Source: Aestuariibius insulae
GTDB lineage: Bacteria; Pseudomonadota; Alphaproteobacteria; Rhodobacterales; Rhodobacteraceae
Length of the DNA: 64,000 nt
Direction of reading: 5' to 3'
NCBI RefSeq assembly: GCF_040783535.2
Contig: NZ_JBFONW020000002.1
Span: 503,185-567,184, forward strand
Below the pieces are notes generated by a model. That model saw only the letters and a list, made by a program, of their open reading frames with translations, searched no databases and had not been told where the DNA came from. Shown here one piece after another: positions 26,039-34,587 of this stretch (its first letter is position 1; each line of letters starts with the position of its first letter). A program made the position numbers and the translations under genes.

Positions 26039-28534
26039 TCAGTAAAGCCCGCCCGAGCTGAGCGTTCCGAAATTGGCCTTCGGCGCCACTGTGACCGACT
26101 GCCCGGTCGAGGTCGTGACCTGACGCGCACTGCCGCCTGCCTCTTCGAAAAGCGGCACATCGGCTGCCATCACGAAGCCGCCGTCGAAGGTGATCCCGAA
26201 GGCCGGATCGATCCCGCCCCGGAAGCACTCGGCCACCACGTTGCCGCCACTCGCGCTCGCCGGAAGGCGCGATCCGGTATAACGGTCGATCTTGATGAAC
26301 TCGCAGCCCTCGGGCACCCGGAACTTCTCGCCACCATATTTCGCCGTCGCCGCCTTCATGAACTCGTTGAAGACCGGCGCACATAGCCGCCCGCCGCCTG
26401 CACCGCGACCCATCGGGCGCGGATTATCAAAGCCGATATAGCAGCCCGCCGCGATGTTTGACGTAAAGCCCACGAACCACGCATCCTTCTCGTCATTCGT
26501 GGTTCCGGTCTTGCCTGCCACCGGCACCGACAGGTTCACCGCACTGCGTGCCGTGCCGCGCTGCACCACACCTTCCAGCATCGACGTCAACTGATAGGCC
26601 GTGATGTCGTTCATCACCCGGTCCCGGTTCGAGACGATCGTCGGAGCCTGCCCCGCAGGCAAAGCGGGATTATCGCAATCGCGGCAGGTCCGCCGGTCAT
26701 GGCGATAGATCGTGTTGCCATAACGATCCTGCACCCGGTCCACGAGCGTCGGCTCCACTCGCTCTCCACCATTGGCGAACATCGCGTAGGCCGCGACCAT
26801 ATTGAACACCGTCGTCTCTTCCGAGCCCAGGGCGCTCGACAGAAAGCCATCCATGTTTTTGTAAACCCCGAACCGCTCGGCATAGTCGGCCACGACGCCC
26901 ATTCCGATCTCCTGGGCCAGCCGGATCGTCATCAGGTTCCGCGACTGCTCGATCCCTGTCCGCAGGGGCGTCGGCCCGTAGAACTTGTTCGACGCGTTCT
27001 TCGGACGCCAAACCCCGCCGCCCGGGATCTCCACCTCGATCGGAGCGTCCACGACAATCGTCGCCGGTGTGTACCCGCTGTCCAAAGCGGCCGCATAGAC
27101 GAACGGCTTGAAGGCCGATCCCGGCTGCCGCTTGGCCTGCGTCGCCCGGTTAAAGACCGAATGCTGGTAAGAGAACCCGCCCTGCATCGCGATCACCCGG
27201 CCGGTATTGACGTCCATCGCCATGAACCCGCCCTGCACCTCGGGCACCTGCCGCACGGACCAGTTCTGAAACGCGCCATCGCTCGTGACCTGCCGCACGT
27301 GAATGACATCGCCGCGAGCGAAATTCTCGAAGAAATCGCCCTTTATCCACTTGATGTCCTCGCGTGGCACGGTCCCGGTCTCGCTCTGGCCTTCAACCCC
27401 GACGGTCAGGCTGTTCTCGGCCACATCGAGCACGACCGCCGGATACCACGGATTCTCCAGCACGATATCGCGGGCGAGATCCACCTCGCTCAGCGCCGCC
27501 TGCCACTCTCCCAGCTGCTCTTCGGGGATCGTCTTGCCCGTCCCGCGCCAGATGCTCGTTCCGCGATCGTAAAGCTCCAGCGCCCGGCGCAGGGCCGTCG
27601 CCGCCTCGACCTGCATCTCCGGATCGATTGTCGCCCGGATCGCGAGGCCTCCCGAAAAGAACTCCTCCTGACCGAAGTTCTGGCTCAGCTGCCGCCGGAT
27701 CTCGTCGGTGAAGTAATCCCGCTCCGGCAGATCGCCCTTGAAGCTCTCGAAATCCCCCGACTGCACCGTCCTAAGCGGCGCCTCGCGGGCAACCTCGTAG
27801 TCTTCGCGCGTGATATAGCCGTTCTCCCACATTTCGCGCAGAACGAAGGCCCGGCGCCCGAGGGCCCGCTCTTTCTGGCGTACGGGATGGTAGTTCGACG
27901 GCGCTTTCGGAAGGATCGCGAGATAGGCCGCTTCTTCTAGGTTCAGCTCGGCCAGCGACTTGTTAAAATAGGTCTGCGCCGCCGCCGCCACCCCGAACGA
28001 GTTCTGGCCCAGAAAAATCTCGTTGAGATATAGCTCCAGGATTCGCGATTTCGGCAGCGTCTCCTCGATCCGCGCGGCCAGGATGATCTCCTTGATCTTG
28101 CGCTCGATCGACCGTGATCCGTCCAGCAGGAAGTTCTTCATCACCTGCTGCGTGATCGTCGAGGCCCCGCGCACATCCTCGCCCCGGCTGCGCACCGCAT
28201 CGCGCAACGCCGCCGCGATCCCTTCCAAATCGTAACCGGCATGATCGTAGAACCGCTTGTCTTCCGCCGAGATGAAGGCGTGCTTGACCAGATCCGGGAT
28301 CTCCTCGGCAGGTGCGAAAAGCCGCCGCTCGACCGCAAACTCGTCGATGATCCGCCCTTCGCCCGAATAGATCCGGCTGATCGTCTTGGGCGAATAGGAG
28401 GCCAGCATATCCGTCGAAGGCAGATCCCGGCTGAACGCCCAGAACAAACCGCCCAGCCCGATACCGGCCATGAGCACGCCAAGCGCGACGAAGGAAAAGA
28501 TCCCGCCGATGGTAGAGAAGATGAAACGGAGCAC
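26039..28534 (-). CDS. mrcA: Penicillin-binding protein 1A, bifunctional glycosyltransferase/transpeptidase
   Basis: 831 residues from a GTG at 28534 with AGGA upstream. The longer frame to 28678 overlaps the amidase end. N-terminal membrane anchor (FSFVALGVLMAGIGLGGLFW). GT51 glycosyltransferase: SAEDKRFYDHAGYD with catalytic Glu, then GASTITQQVMKN. An OB-like linker follows. Transpeptidase motifs: SxxK in RQPGSAFKPFVYA, SxN in EQSRNLMTI and KTG in VAGKTGTTNDEKDAWFVGF. It polymerises and crosslinks peptidoglycan at the periplasmic face. It sits next to an amidase and RF2. Confidence 0.96.
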   Translation of the reverse strand: MLRFIFSTIGGIFSFVALGVLMAGIGLGGLFWAFSRDLPSTDMLASYSPKTISRIYSGEGRIIDEFAVERRLFAPAEEIPDLVKHAFISAEDKRFYDHAGYDLEGIAAALRDAVRSRGEDVRGASTITQQVMKNFLLDGSRSIERKIKEIILAARIEETLPKSRILELYLNEIFLGQNSFGVAAAAQTYFNKSLAELNLEEAAYLAILPKAPSNYHPVRQKERALGRRAFVLREMWENGYITREDYEVAREAPLRTVQSGDFESFKGDLPERDYFTDEIRRQLSQNFGQEEFFSGGLAIRATIDPEMQVEAATALRRALELYDRGTSIWRGTGKTIPEEQLGEWQAALSEVDLARDIVLENPWYPAVVLDVAENSLTVGVEGQSETGTVPREDIKWIKGDFFENFARGDVIHVRQVTSDGAFQNWSVRQVPEVQGGFMAMDVNTGRVIAMQGGFSYQHSVFNRATQAKRQPGSAFKPFVYAAALDSGYTPATIVVDAPIEVEIPGGGVWRPKNASNKFYGPTPLRTGIEQSRNLMTIRLAQEIGMGVVADYAERFGVYKNMDGFLSSALGSEETTVFNMVAAYAMFANGGERVEPTLVDRVQDRYGNTIYRHDRRTCRDCDNPALPAGQAPTIVSNRDRVMNDITAYQLTSMLEGVVQRGTARSAVNLSVPVAGKTGTTNDEKDAWFVGFTSNIAAGCYIGFDNPRPMGRGAGGGRLCAPVFNEFMKAATAKYGGEKFRVPEGCEFIKIDRYTGSRLPASASGGNVVAECFRGGIDPAFGITFDGGFVMAADVPLFEEAGGSARQVTTSTGQSVTVAPKANFGTLSSGGLY

Positions 28535-28653
28535 GATTTGCGGTGTCCTGTAGACTGCTATGTTGGTTTTCTGCGTCTTACCCCAGCGCGCCCGCCGGGT
28601 CAAAACACGATGCCGCGCGCCCGGGCCGGTTCCCGCCACCTGCGGCAGAGATG

Positions 28654-29727
28654 TCAGTGGCCCGGATCTCCAGCCCAACGCGCGATCCCTTCCGCCAGGG
28701 CGATTGCCAATTGGCGCTGGCCGTCCGGCGTGACCAGCCGTGCCCGATCGCCCGCATCCGACAGGAACCCCGCCTCGACCAGAACCGACGGCATATCGGC
28801 GGCTTTCAGCACCCCCAGATCGGCCTGCCGCACGGGCCGGGAGTTCATCGGCACCCCGCCCGCGTCCATCTGCCGCGCGAGAAGACCAGCTAGGGCCTCG
28901 CTCCGCGCCAGCGCATCCCGCCGGGTCAGCTCCATTAAAGCGATCGCGACGCGGTCGCCCTGCCCGTCCAGATCCAGACCGGAAATCAGATCGCCTCGCG
29001 AATGGCGCTGCGCCATCAGCGCATCGGCCCGCGTGCCGCCGCTCTCGCTCAGCGTATAGACACTGGCCCCGGATGCCCCGCCCCCGTCCAGCGCATCGGC
29101 ATGAAGCGACACCAAAAGCCCCGCGCCCGCAGCCCTTGCCTGCGTGATCCGCGACGGCAAAGATCGCGTGATGTCTCCCGGCCGCACCAGCACCGCCTCG
29201 ATCCCGCGCGCCCGCAATTCGTCGGCCAGCATCCGCGCCAGCGACAGCATCAGATCGGCCTCGCGCACCCCGTCCCGCTCTGCGCCCGGATCGCGACCGC
29301 CATGGCCTGGATCGATCGCCACCACCAACCCGGCGGCATCCTCGCCTCCGGCCTCGGCAACGCCCTCATCCGCCCCGGGCCGCAGAACGATCCGGATCCG
29401 CGCCGCGCCGCCTGACACTTTCATCTCAGCCGTCTCCACCCGGTGCGGAGCATCCAGCGTCACCAGCACCCCGTCCGGCACCATCGCAATCCGGCGAGAT
29501 CCCAGGGGCCCGCTTGGCTCCAGACCCTCGATCCGCACAAGCAATCGGCCATTCTCGGCCTCGACGACGGACCAGGGCACGGCCCGGTCCAGCACCAGCG
29601 TTACCTCCACCCCGCGCCAAAGATCGTCCACACCCGAAAGGCTGCCCTCAAGGCGCACCGGTCCATCGGCCCGAAGCGCAGCGCTCCAGACGTAAAAGAG
29701 ACCCGCCATCACCCAGACCAGCCGCAT
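28654..29727 (-). CDS. N-acetylmuramoyl-L-alanine amidase with AMIN domain (AmiC type)
   Basis: 357 residues from the second ATG (29727), chosen because GAGG stands 6 bases before it; the ATG at 29739 is an alternative. Signal peptide MRLVWVMAGLFYVWSAALRA. AMIN domain (about 30-115) for septal targeting, then a zinc Amidase_3 domain: VAIDPGHGGRDPGA, Glu in VREADLML, SLHADALDGG and SVLVEAGFLSDAGDR. It cleaves the amide between MurNAc and the stem peptide in cell separation. Upstream of PBP1A on the same strand, so wall synthesis and cleavage are linked. Confidence 0.94.
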   Translation of the reverse strand: MRLVWVMAGLFYVWSAALRADGPVRLEGSLSGVDDLWRGVEVTLVLDRAVPWSVVEAENGRLLVRIEGLEPSGPLGSRRIAMVPDGVLVTLDAPHRVETAEMKVSGGAARIRIVLRPGADEGVAEAGGEDAAGLVVAIDPGHGGRDPGAERDGVREADLMLSLARMLADELRARGIEAVLVRPGDITRSLPSRITQARAAGAGLLVSLHADALDGGGASGASVYTLSESGGTRADALMAQRHSRGDLISGLDLDGQGDRVAIALMELTRRDALARSEALAGLLARQMDAGGVPMNSRPVRQADLGVLKAADMPSVLVEAGFLSDAGDRARLVTPDGQRQLAIALAEGIARWAGDPGH

Positions 29728-29827
29728 CGATTGCCTCATATCCGCAGGATCTCGCGCCCTGCTCTCAGGCCGCTCTTATGCCAGAACGCGCCCCCTCGCG
29801 CAAAGCCCCGACATCAGGAGGTCCGCC

Positions 29828-29880
29828 CCTCCTCATCTTGCCAGAAATACCTCCCCCGGAGGGTCCGAAGGCACCAGAGG
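29828..29880 (-). repeat. Interspersed hairpin repeat, copy 3 (minus strand)
   Basis: Read on the minus strand the region gives a weak stem (GGCGCC-tct-GGTGCC), then CTTCGGACCCTCCGGGGGAG and GTATTTCTGGCAAGATGAGG. The tail matches the tails of the copies at 3197 and 18232. It lies between the aminotransferase and amidase genes, in a stretch of about 220 bp with no gene. Its orientation is the same as the flanking genes. Confidence 0.55.
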
Positions 29881-29948
29881 CGCCCTGCCCGGCAAAGAGG
29901 CGCCGCCACAGCCACCGGCGGATAAAACATGTCGTGCGCCGCAGGCGC

Positions 29949-31097
29949 TCAATCCGGTCGCCGCGCCTTGAAAAACGCCGCCAGCCGCTCCGCACCGACC
30001 GCGATCTCGGCCTCGGGCCCGGCATAGGACAGCCTCAGGAAGGATCCGCCCCGATCGGGATCAAAATCCAACCCCGGCGTCACCGCGACCCCGGCCTCGC
30101 GCAGGATCTCCTCGCTGAGGGCCAGCGAATCCGTCGTCCAGTCCGACACGTCGGCGTAAATGTAAAAGCCGCCATCCGGCGGCGCGAACCGCGTCAGCCC
30201 GATTCCCTGCAACGCCGCAAGAAGAACACTCCGGTTGCGCGCATAGACGTCTTTGTGCCCCTCAAGCTCTTCCCGGCACTCCAACGCCGCAAGCGCCGCC
30301 ACCTGACTGGCATGGGGCGCGCAGATGAAGAGGTTCTGCGCAAGCCGCTCGACGACGCGAACATGATCCTCCGGCACGACCATCCAACCGATCCGCCATC
30401 CGGTCATCGAGAAATATTTCGAGAACGAGTTGATGACATAGATCTCATCGGTCAGCTCCAGTGCACTTACCGCGCGCTCGTCATGGTGCAGCCCGTGATA
30501 GATCTCGTCCGAAATCAGCGACACCCCCCGCGCCGTGCAGGCCTCGATCAAGGCCGCCATCGCCTCCCGGTCCAGCATGGTCCCCGTCGGATTGGCAGGC
30601 GAGGCGACGATCAGCCCGTCCAGATCCTCCGTCACCTGATCCGGCACCGGCTGATACCGCGTCTCCAGACCCGTAGGCAAAGACACCGGATCCAGCCCCA
30701 TCGCCGTCAGGATCTGCCGGTAGGACGGATAGCAAGGCGTGCCCAGCCCGACCCGCGCGCCATTATCGAACAAGGCGGAAAAGGCCAGGATGAACGCCCC
30801 CGAAGCGCCCGCCGTCACGACAACCCGTCCGGGATCCAGCGATACCCCGTACCACTCGGCGTAAAGCTGCGCGATCCGCGCTCTCAGCTCCGGCTGGCCC
30901 AGACCGACCGTATATCCCAGCGGCCCCGCCTCCAAAGCCTCGGCCAAGGCCGCCCGCGCGCCCGCAGGCGCACCGGTTCCCGGCTGGCCGATCTCCATAT
31001 GCACGATGTGCCGCCCTTCCGCTTCGGCCGCTCTCGCCGTTTCCATCACGTCCATCACGATGAAGCCATCGACGCAGGAGCGCCTTGAGTTCCGCAT
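29949..31097 (-). CDS. Fold-type I pyridoxal-phosphate aminotransferase (aspartate/aromatic type)
   Basis: 382 residues. PLP-binding lysine in SFSKYFSMTGWRIGWMV, nucleotide-phosphate loop GASGAFILAFSALF, and VASPANPTGTMLDREAM for the Asn contact. ATG at 31097 with GGAGAG 6 bases upstream; a GTG at 31103 is two codons earlier. It transfers amino groups between amino and keto acids; specificity cannot be read. It is divergent from the M48 protease gene over an 88-bp gap and followed by a hairpin repeat. Confidence 0.9.
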   Translation of the reverse strand: MRNSRRSCVDGFIVMDVMETARAAEAEGRHIVHMEIGQPGTGAPAGARAALAEALEAGPLGYTVGLGQPELRARIAQLYAEWYGVSLDPGRVVVTAGASGAFILAFSALFDNGARVGLGTPCYPSYRQILTAMGLDPVSLPTGLETRYQPVPDQVTEDLDGLIVASPANPTGTMLDREAMAALIEACTARGVSLISDEIYHGLHHDERAVSALELTDEIYVINSFSKYFSMTGWRIGWMVVPEDHVRVVERLAQNLFICAPHASQVAALAALECREELEGHKDVYARNRSVLLAALQGIGLTRFAPPDGGFYIYADVSDWTTDSLALSEEILREAGVAVTPGLDFDPDRGGSFLRLSYAGPEAEIAVGAERLAAFFKARRPD

Positions 31098-31185
31098 GCC
31101 CACTCTCCTATTCTCGCCCCGAAACGCCTTCTTTCAACCAAGGGACGCGCCGTCAATCGCCGCGCCCCCGATGGAGATCTCCCCC

Positions 31186-32478
31186 ATGTTTCGCCTGATC
31201 GCGCTGGCCTTCGCCGCCCTCCTGCTCGCCGCGCCGCATGCCCGCGCGCAAAGCCTGATTCGCGACGCCGAAATCGAATATGCGCTCAAGGAACTGGCCA
31301 AACCGGTCCTGTCCGCCGCAGGCCTCAGCGCCTCGCAGATCCGCATCCTGGTGATCGGCGACAGCTCGCTGAACGCCTTCGTCACCGACAGCCAGACGAT
31401 GTTTCTCCATTCCGGCCTCATCCTGAAGCTGGAAAGCGCCGCGCAACTTCAGGCCGTCATGGCCCACGAGGCCGCCCATATCGCCAATGGCCATATGGCC
31501 CGCCGCACCCAGAACGTCCGCGCCGCCTCCCGCGCCGCCCGGCTCGGCATCCTTCTGGCCGCGGCCGCCGCCGTCTCGGGTAATGGCGAGGCGGCAGGCC
31601 CGCTCGCCGCAGGCACGGCCGAGGCCGCGCGCCGCTCCTTCTTTGCCCATACACGGGCCGAGGAAAGCTCCGCCGATCAGGCGGGCGTGCGCTACATGGT
31701 CCGCGCCGGGATCGACCCGCAAGCAGCGGTCGAAGTGCTCGATATCTTCCGCGGTCAGGAGGCGCTCTCGGTCAGCCGCCAGGATGCCTATACCCGGACC
31801 CATCCGCTGACCCGCGACCGGCACCGCGCCATGGCGGGCTTTGCCGCCTCCGTGCCGCGCAGCGCGCCCGATCCGACAGCGCAATACTGGTTTGCCCGCG
31901 CGCAAGGCAAACTCTCGGCCTTCACCCGCAACTCCTCCTGGACGCTCCGGCGGGCGCGCAACGACAACAGCCAGATCGGCGTCATGCGCCGCGCCGTGGC
32001 CCAGCATCTCAAACCCGATCCGCGCCGCGCCTTCGCGCTGGCCGATCAACTGATCGCAATGGCGCCAACCGATCCCTTCGCCCACGAGCTGCGCGGCCAG
32101 ATCTTCCTCGAAAGCCGTCAGCCCGCCGCCGCCGTCTCCGCCTATGGCCAAGCCGTCCGGCTCGCCCCGAACAACGCGCTGATCCTCGGCGGTTACGGCC
32201 GGGCGCTTCTGGCCGCAGGCCAGCCGGGACAGGCGCTCGACGCGCTCGAACGCGCCCGCGCCCGGGACGGAGAGGATCCTCGCATCCTGCGCGATCTCGG
32301 TCAGGCCTATGCCAAGGCGGGCAACAACGGCATGGCCTCGCTCGTGACCGCCGAACGCTACGCCCTGAGCGGACGCTTGCAGGATGCCGCGCTCCATGCC
32401 GAACGCGCCTCGGGCCTGCTGCCGCGCGGATCCGCCTCGTGGCAACGCGCCCAAGACATGCTAAGAGCCGCCAAATAG
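31186..32478 (+). CDS. Periplasmic M48 metalloprotease with C-terminal TPR (BepA-like)
   Basis: 430 residues from the ATG at 31186. Signal peptide (MFRLIALAFAALLLAAPHAR, cut near ARA-QS). The zinc motif HEAAH at 94-98 (VMAHEAAHIANGHMARR), the downstream ESSADQAGVRYM ligand and four to five TPR-like helical repeats from about residue 270 give the BepA/YfgC layout. BepA degrades misfolded outer-membrane proteins and helps LptD assembly. The gene is 31 bp ahead of a DsbA-like gene, fitting periplasmic quality control. Confidence 0.92.
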   Translation: MFRLIALAFAALLLAAPHARAQSLIRDAEIEYALKELAKPVLSAAGLSASQIRILVIGDSSLNAFVTDSQTMFLHSGLILKLESAAQLQAVMAHEAAHIANGHMARRTQNVRAASRAARLGILLAAAAAVSGNGEAAGPLAAGTAEAARRSFFAHTRAEESSADQAGVRYMVRAGIDPQAAVEVLDIFRGQEALSVSRQDAYTRTHPLTRDRHRAMAGFAASVPRSAPDPTAQYWFARAQGKLSAFTRNSSWTLRRARNDNSQIGVMRRAVAQHLKPDPRRAFALADQLIAMAPTDPFAHELRGQIFLESRQPAAAVSAYGQAVRLAPNNALILGGYGRALLAAGQPGQALDALERARARDGEDPRILRDLGQAYAKAGNNGMASLVTAERYALSGRLQDAALHAERASGLLPRGSASWQRAQDMLRAAK

Positions 32479-32509
32479 ATCCCAGCCCTGACATAGGAGA
32501 GGTTCGCCA

Positions 32510-33253
32510 ATGCGCGCCCTGACCCTCGCAGCCCTTCTTGCCACCGCCGCTCCCGCGATGGCTCTCGATCTCACGCAGATGAGCGACGCGGACAAGGCCG
32601 CCTTCAACGCCCAGATCCGCGACTACCTGCTGGAAAACCCGCAGGTCCTGGTCGAGGCGATGCAGGTCCTCGAGGATCGCGAGGCCGAGGCGCAGGCCGC
32701 CCGCGATGTCGATCTGATCGCCGCCAATCGGGACTCGCTCTTCAACGATCCCGATAGCTGGTCCGGCGGCGCGGAGGAGCCCGATATCACGATCGTCGAA
32801 TTTCTGGACTACCGCTGCGGCTACTGCAAACGCGCCCATCCCGAGGTGGCCGCCCTGATCGAGGACGACCCCAATATCCGCATCGTGGTCAAGGAATTCC
32901 CGATCCTCGGGGAGGCCTCCGTTCTCGCCTCCCGGTTTGCCATCGCGACGCGTCTGGTGGCAGGCGACGAGGCCTACAAACAGGTCTCGGACGCGCTGAT
33001 GACCATGCGCGGCGACGTGACAGAGCCCGCTCTGACCCGGCTCGGCAACACGCTCGGGATCGAGACCGAGGAGGTGCTGGCCCGGATGAACAGCGACGAA
33101 GTCTCGCGCATCATCACCGAAAACCGCGAGCTGGCCCAGGCAATGGGCCTGACCGGTACGCCCAGCTTCGTGATGGAGAACCGCATGCTGCGCGGCTATG
33201 CGCCCCTCGCGGCGATGCAGCAGATGGTCGACGAGATCCGCGCCGAGGGGTAG
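32510..33253 (+). CDS. DsbA-family periplasmic thiol-disulfide oxidoreductase (ScsC/Com1-like)
   Basis: 247 residues. Signal peptide MRALTLAALLATAAPAMA. An N-terminal helical segment (about 25-75), as in trimerising ScsC-type relatives, precedes the thioredoxin fold. The active site is CGYC at 103-106 (FLDYRCGYCKRAH), and the cis-proline loop is TGTPSFVMENRML. It oxidises or isomerises disulfides in the periplasm. A short leader after the M48 gene and a good ribosome site suggest an operon. Two CTAG-centred palindromes follow its stop. Confidence 0.92.
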   Translation: MRALTLAALLATAAPAMALDLTQMSDADKAAFNAQIRDYLLENPQVLVEAMQVLEDREAEAQAARDVDLIAANRDSLFNDPDSWSGGAEEPDITIVEFLDYRCGYCKRAHPEVAALIEDDPNIRIVVKEFPILGEASVLASRFAIATRLVAGDEAYKQVSDALMTMRGDVTEPALTRLGNTLGIETEEVLARMNSDEVSRIITENRELAQAMGLTGTPSFVMENRMLRGYAPLAAMQQMVDEIRAEG

Positions 33254-33263
33254 GGCCAGGTGC

Positions 33264-33312
33264 CAAAATCTTCTAGAAGATTTTGCAAGACAGAATTTTC
33301 TAGAAAATTCTG
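33264..33312. repeat. Pair of perfect 22-bp CTAG-centred palindromes
   Basis: CAAAATCTTCT/AGAAGATTTTG (33264-33285) and CAGAATTTTCT/AGAAAATTCTG (33291-33312) are each perfect self-complementary 22-mers, five bases apart. They lie between the DsbA stop and the endonuclease gene and are followed by a C-run, so they may act as stem-loop terminators or RNA-processing sites. The two share the same outer architecture, suggesting one repeat family in tandem. Confidence 0.75.
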
Positions 33313-33407
33313 CCCCCCCGCCCCACCGGCCCGCGACTTGAGCGGGCAGAGAACATCCCGGCCGTCGCGCCGGGACCCGTCGCAAGATCTGACGCGGCGA
33401 GGACGCC

Positions 33408-34292
33408 ATGCCCTACGATCCTGACTTCATCGCCGGACAGACCCTTCCGCTCCCTCTCCCATCGGATGCCGTTCTCTCGGCGGCTTACGAGCAGCGGTTC
33501 ATCGACCACAGCCGCATGTCGCTCCTCTTCAACCAAAAGCGCGGTCTGGCCGCCTGCACTGCACACAATATCGATGGAGCCGCGCTCCAACCGGCCCAGC
33601 AGACCGAGCGCGACTACCGCTTTGATCCCAAGATCGAACCGGCCTCGCTTCAGATCGACACAGATCGCGGCTATCGGAACAATCCCTGGGATCGCGGCCA
33701 TCTCGTCCGCCGAAAGAGCGTCTCCTGGGGCGATCCCGAACAGGCGGCCCGGGCCGAGCTTGAAAGTGACTACTACTCCAACATCACTCCCCAGCACGAA
33801 ACGCTGCACAGCGCCTCCTGGGGCCGGATCGAGGACTGGATGCTGGCCCGCGTGGACAGCGGCGAGCAGCGCGCCTGCATCTTCACCGGCCCGGTCTTCA
33901 CCGAGGCCGATCCCCAGATCGTCAATGCCGAGGGAGAAGAGCCGATCCGCATTCCGGCGGGCTTCTGGAAGATCATTGCGGTCGAGGCTGACGGGATCAT
34001 GCGCGCCGCCGGGTTCCTGACATGGCAGCGCGATTACGACGATCCGAACCCCCTCCCGTTCGAGCCGCAGCTCGAGCAGGTCCGCCTGACGACGATCGAG
34101 GTTCTGACCGGTCTCGCCTTTCCCGCCCTGCGGCTTTTCGATCCTCTGCTCTATGGCTCCGACCAAGCGCCGCTCACCCGCCGTTCCCTTCGCGGCAGCG
34201 ACGATCTGATCGTGTCCTTGGGGGACGACATCCCTGTGCCCGCTCCGCGCCGGACATCATCGATCAACGCGCCGCGCGACATCATTCTATAG
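33408..34292 (+). CDS. DNA/RNA non-specific endonuclease family protein (NUC1 type)
   Basis: 294 residues. Catalytic motif DRGH at 95-98 (NNPWDRGHLVRRKSVSW) with a following Asn in YYSNITPQHETLHSASW, the beta-beta-alpha-metal core of Serratia-type nucleases. No signal peptide is seen, unlike secreted relatives, so it may act in the cytoplasm or leave by another route; no inhibitor gene is adjacent. It would cleave DNA and RNA with Mg2+. The 295 bp beyond its end (34293-34587) hold no gene; a 16-bp direct repeat (ACCGACCGGATACCGA and near copy) lies at 34441-34480. Confidence 0.85.
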   Translation: MPYDPDFIAGQTLPLPLPSDAVLSAAYEQRFIDHSRMSLLFNQKRGLAACTAHNIDGAALQPAQQTERDYRFDPKIEPASLQIDTDRGYRNNPWDRGHLVRRKSVSWGDPEQAARAELESDYYSNITPQHETLHSASWGRIEDWMLARVDSGEQRACIFTGPVFTEADPQIVNAEGEEPIRIPAGFWKIIAVEADGIMRAAGFLTWQRDYDDPNPLPFEPQLEQVRLTTIEVLTGLAFPALRLFDPLLYGSDQAPLTRRSLRGSDDLIVSLGDDIPVPAPRRTSSINAPRDIIL

Positions 34293-34587
34293 GAGCACAT
34301 CGGCGTCTTTCACCCAGTATCCTGGCCCCTGTCCCAACCGATCTATGGACTGAACAATCATCCGCTCAGACAGCCATTGTCTACGCTGTTGCCTTGGAAC
34401 CGGATCGTTCGATCCCTTAGCCCCGCTGTGTCGAAAAATCCACCGACCGGATACCGACGCAATACCGACCGGATACCGAAGGTCCGATTTGCCGAAAACC
34501 TCTGTGTTAATTGTGATTCAGCGATCTTTCGGGGCTTGAGCGCACTTCTTACCGCATGACGCATTTAGATCCTGTTAAGACCTGCGT

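Noticed and set aside
26039..28678. PBP1A start at 28678
   Set aside because: That start overlaps the amidase end and adds a basic low-complexity stretch. The GTG at 28534 begins at the membrane anchor and has AGGA upstream.
34293..34587. Gene in the gap between the nuclease and ispG
   Set aside because: Short open frames lack ribosome sites; only a short direct repeat (ACCGACCGGATACCGA-like) is present.
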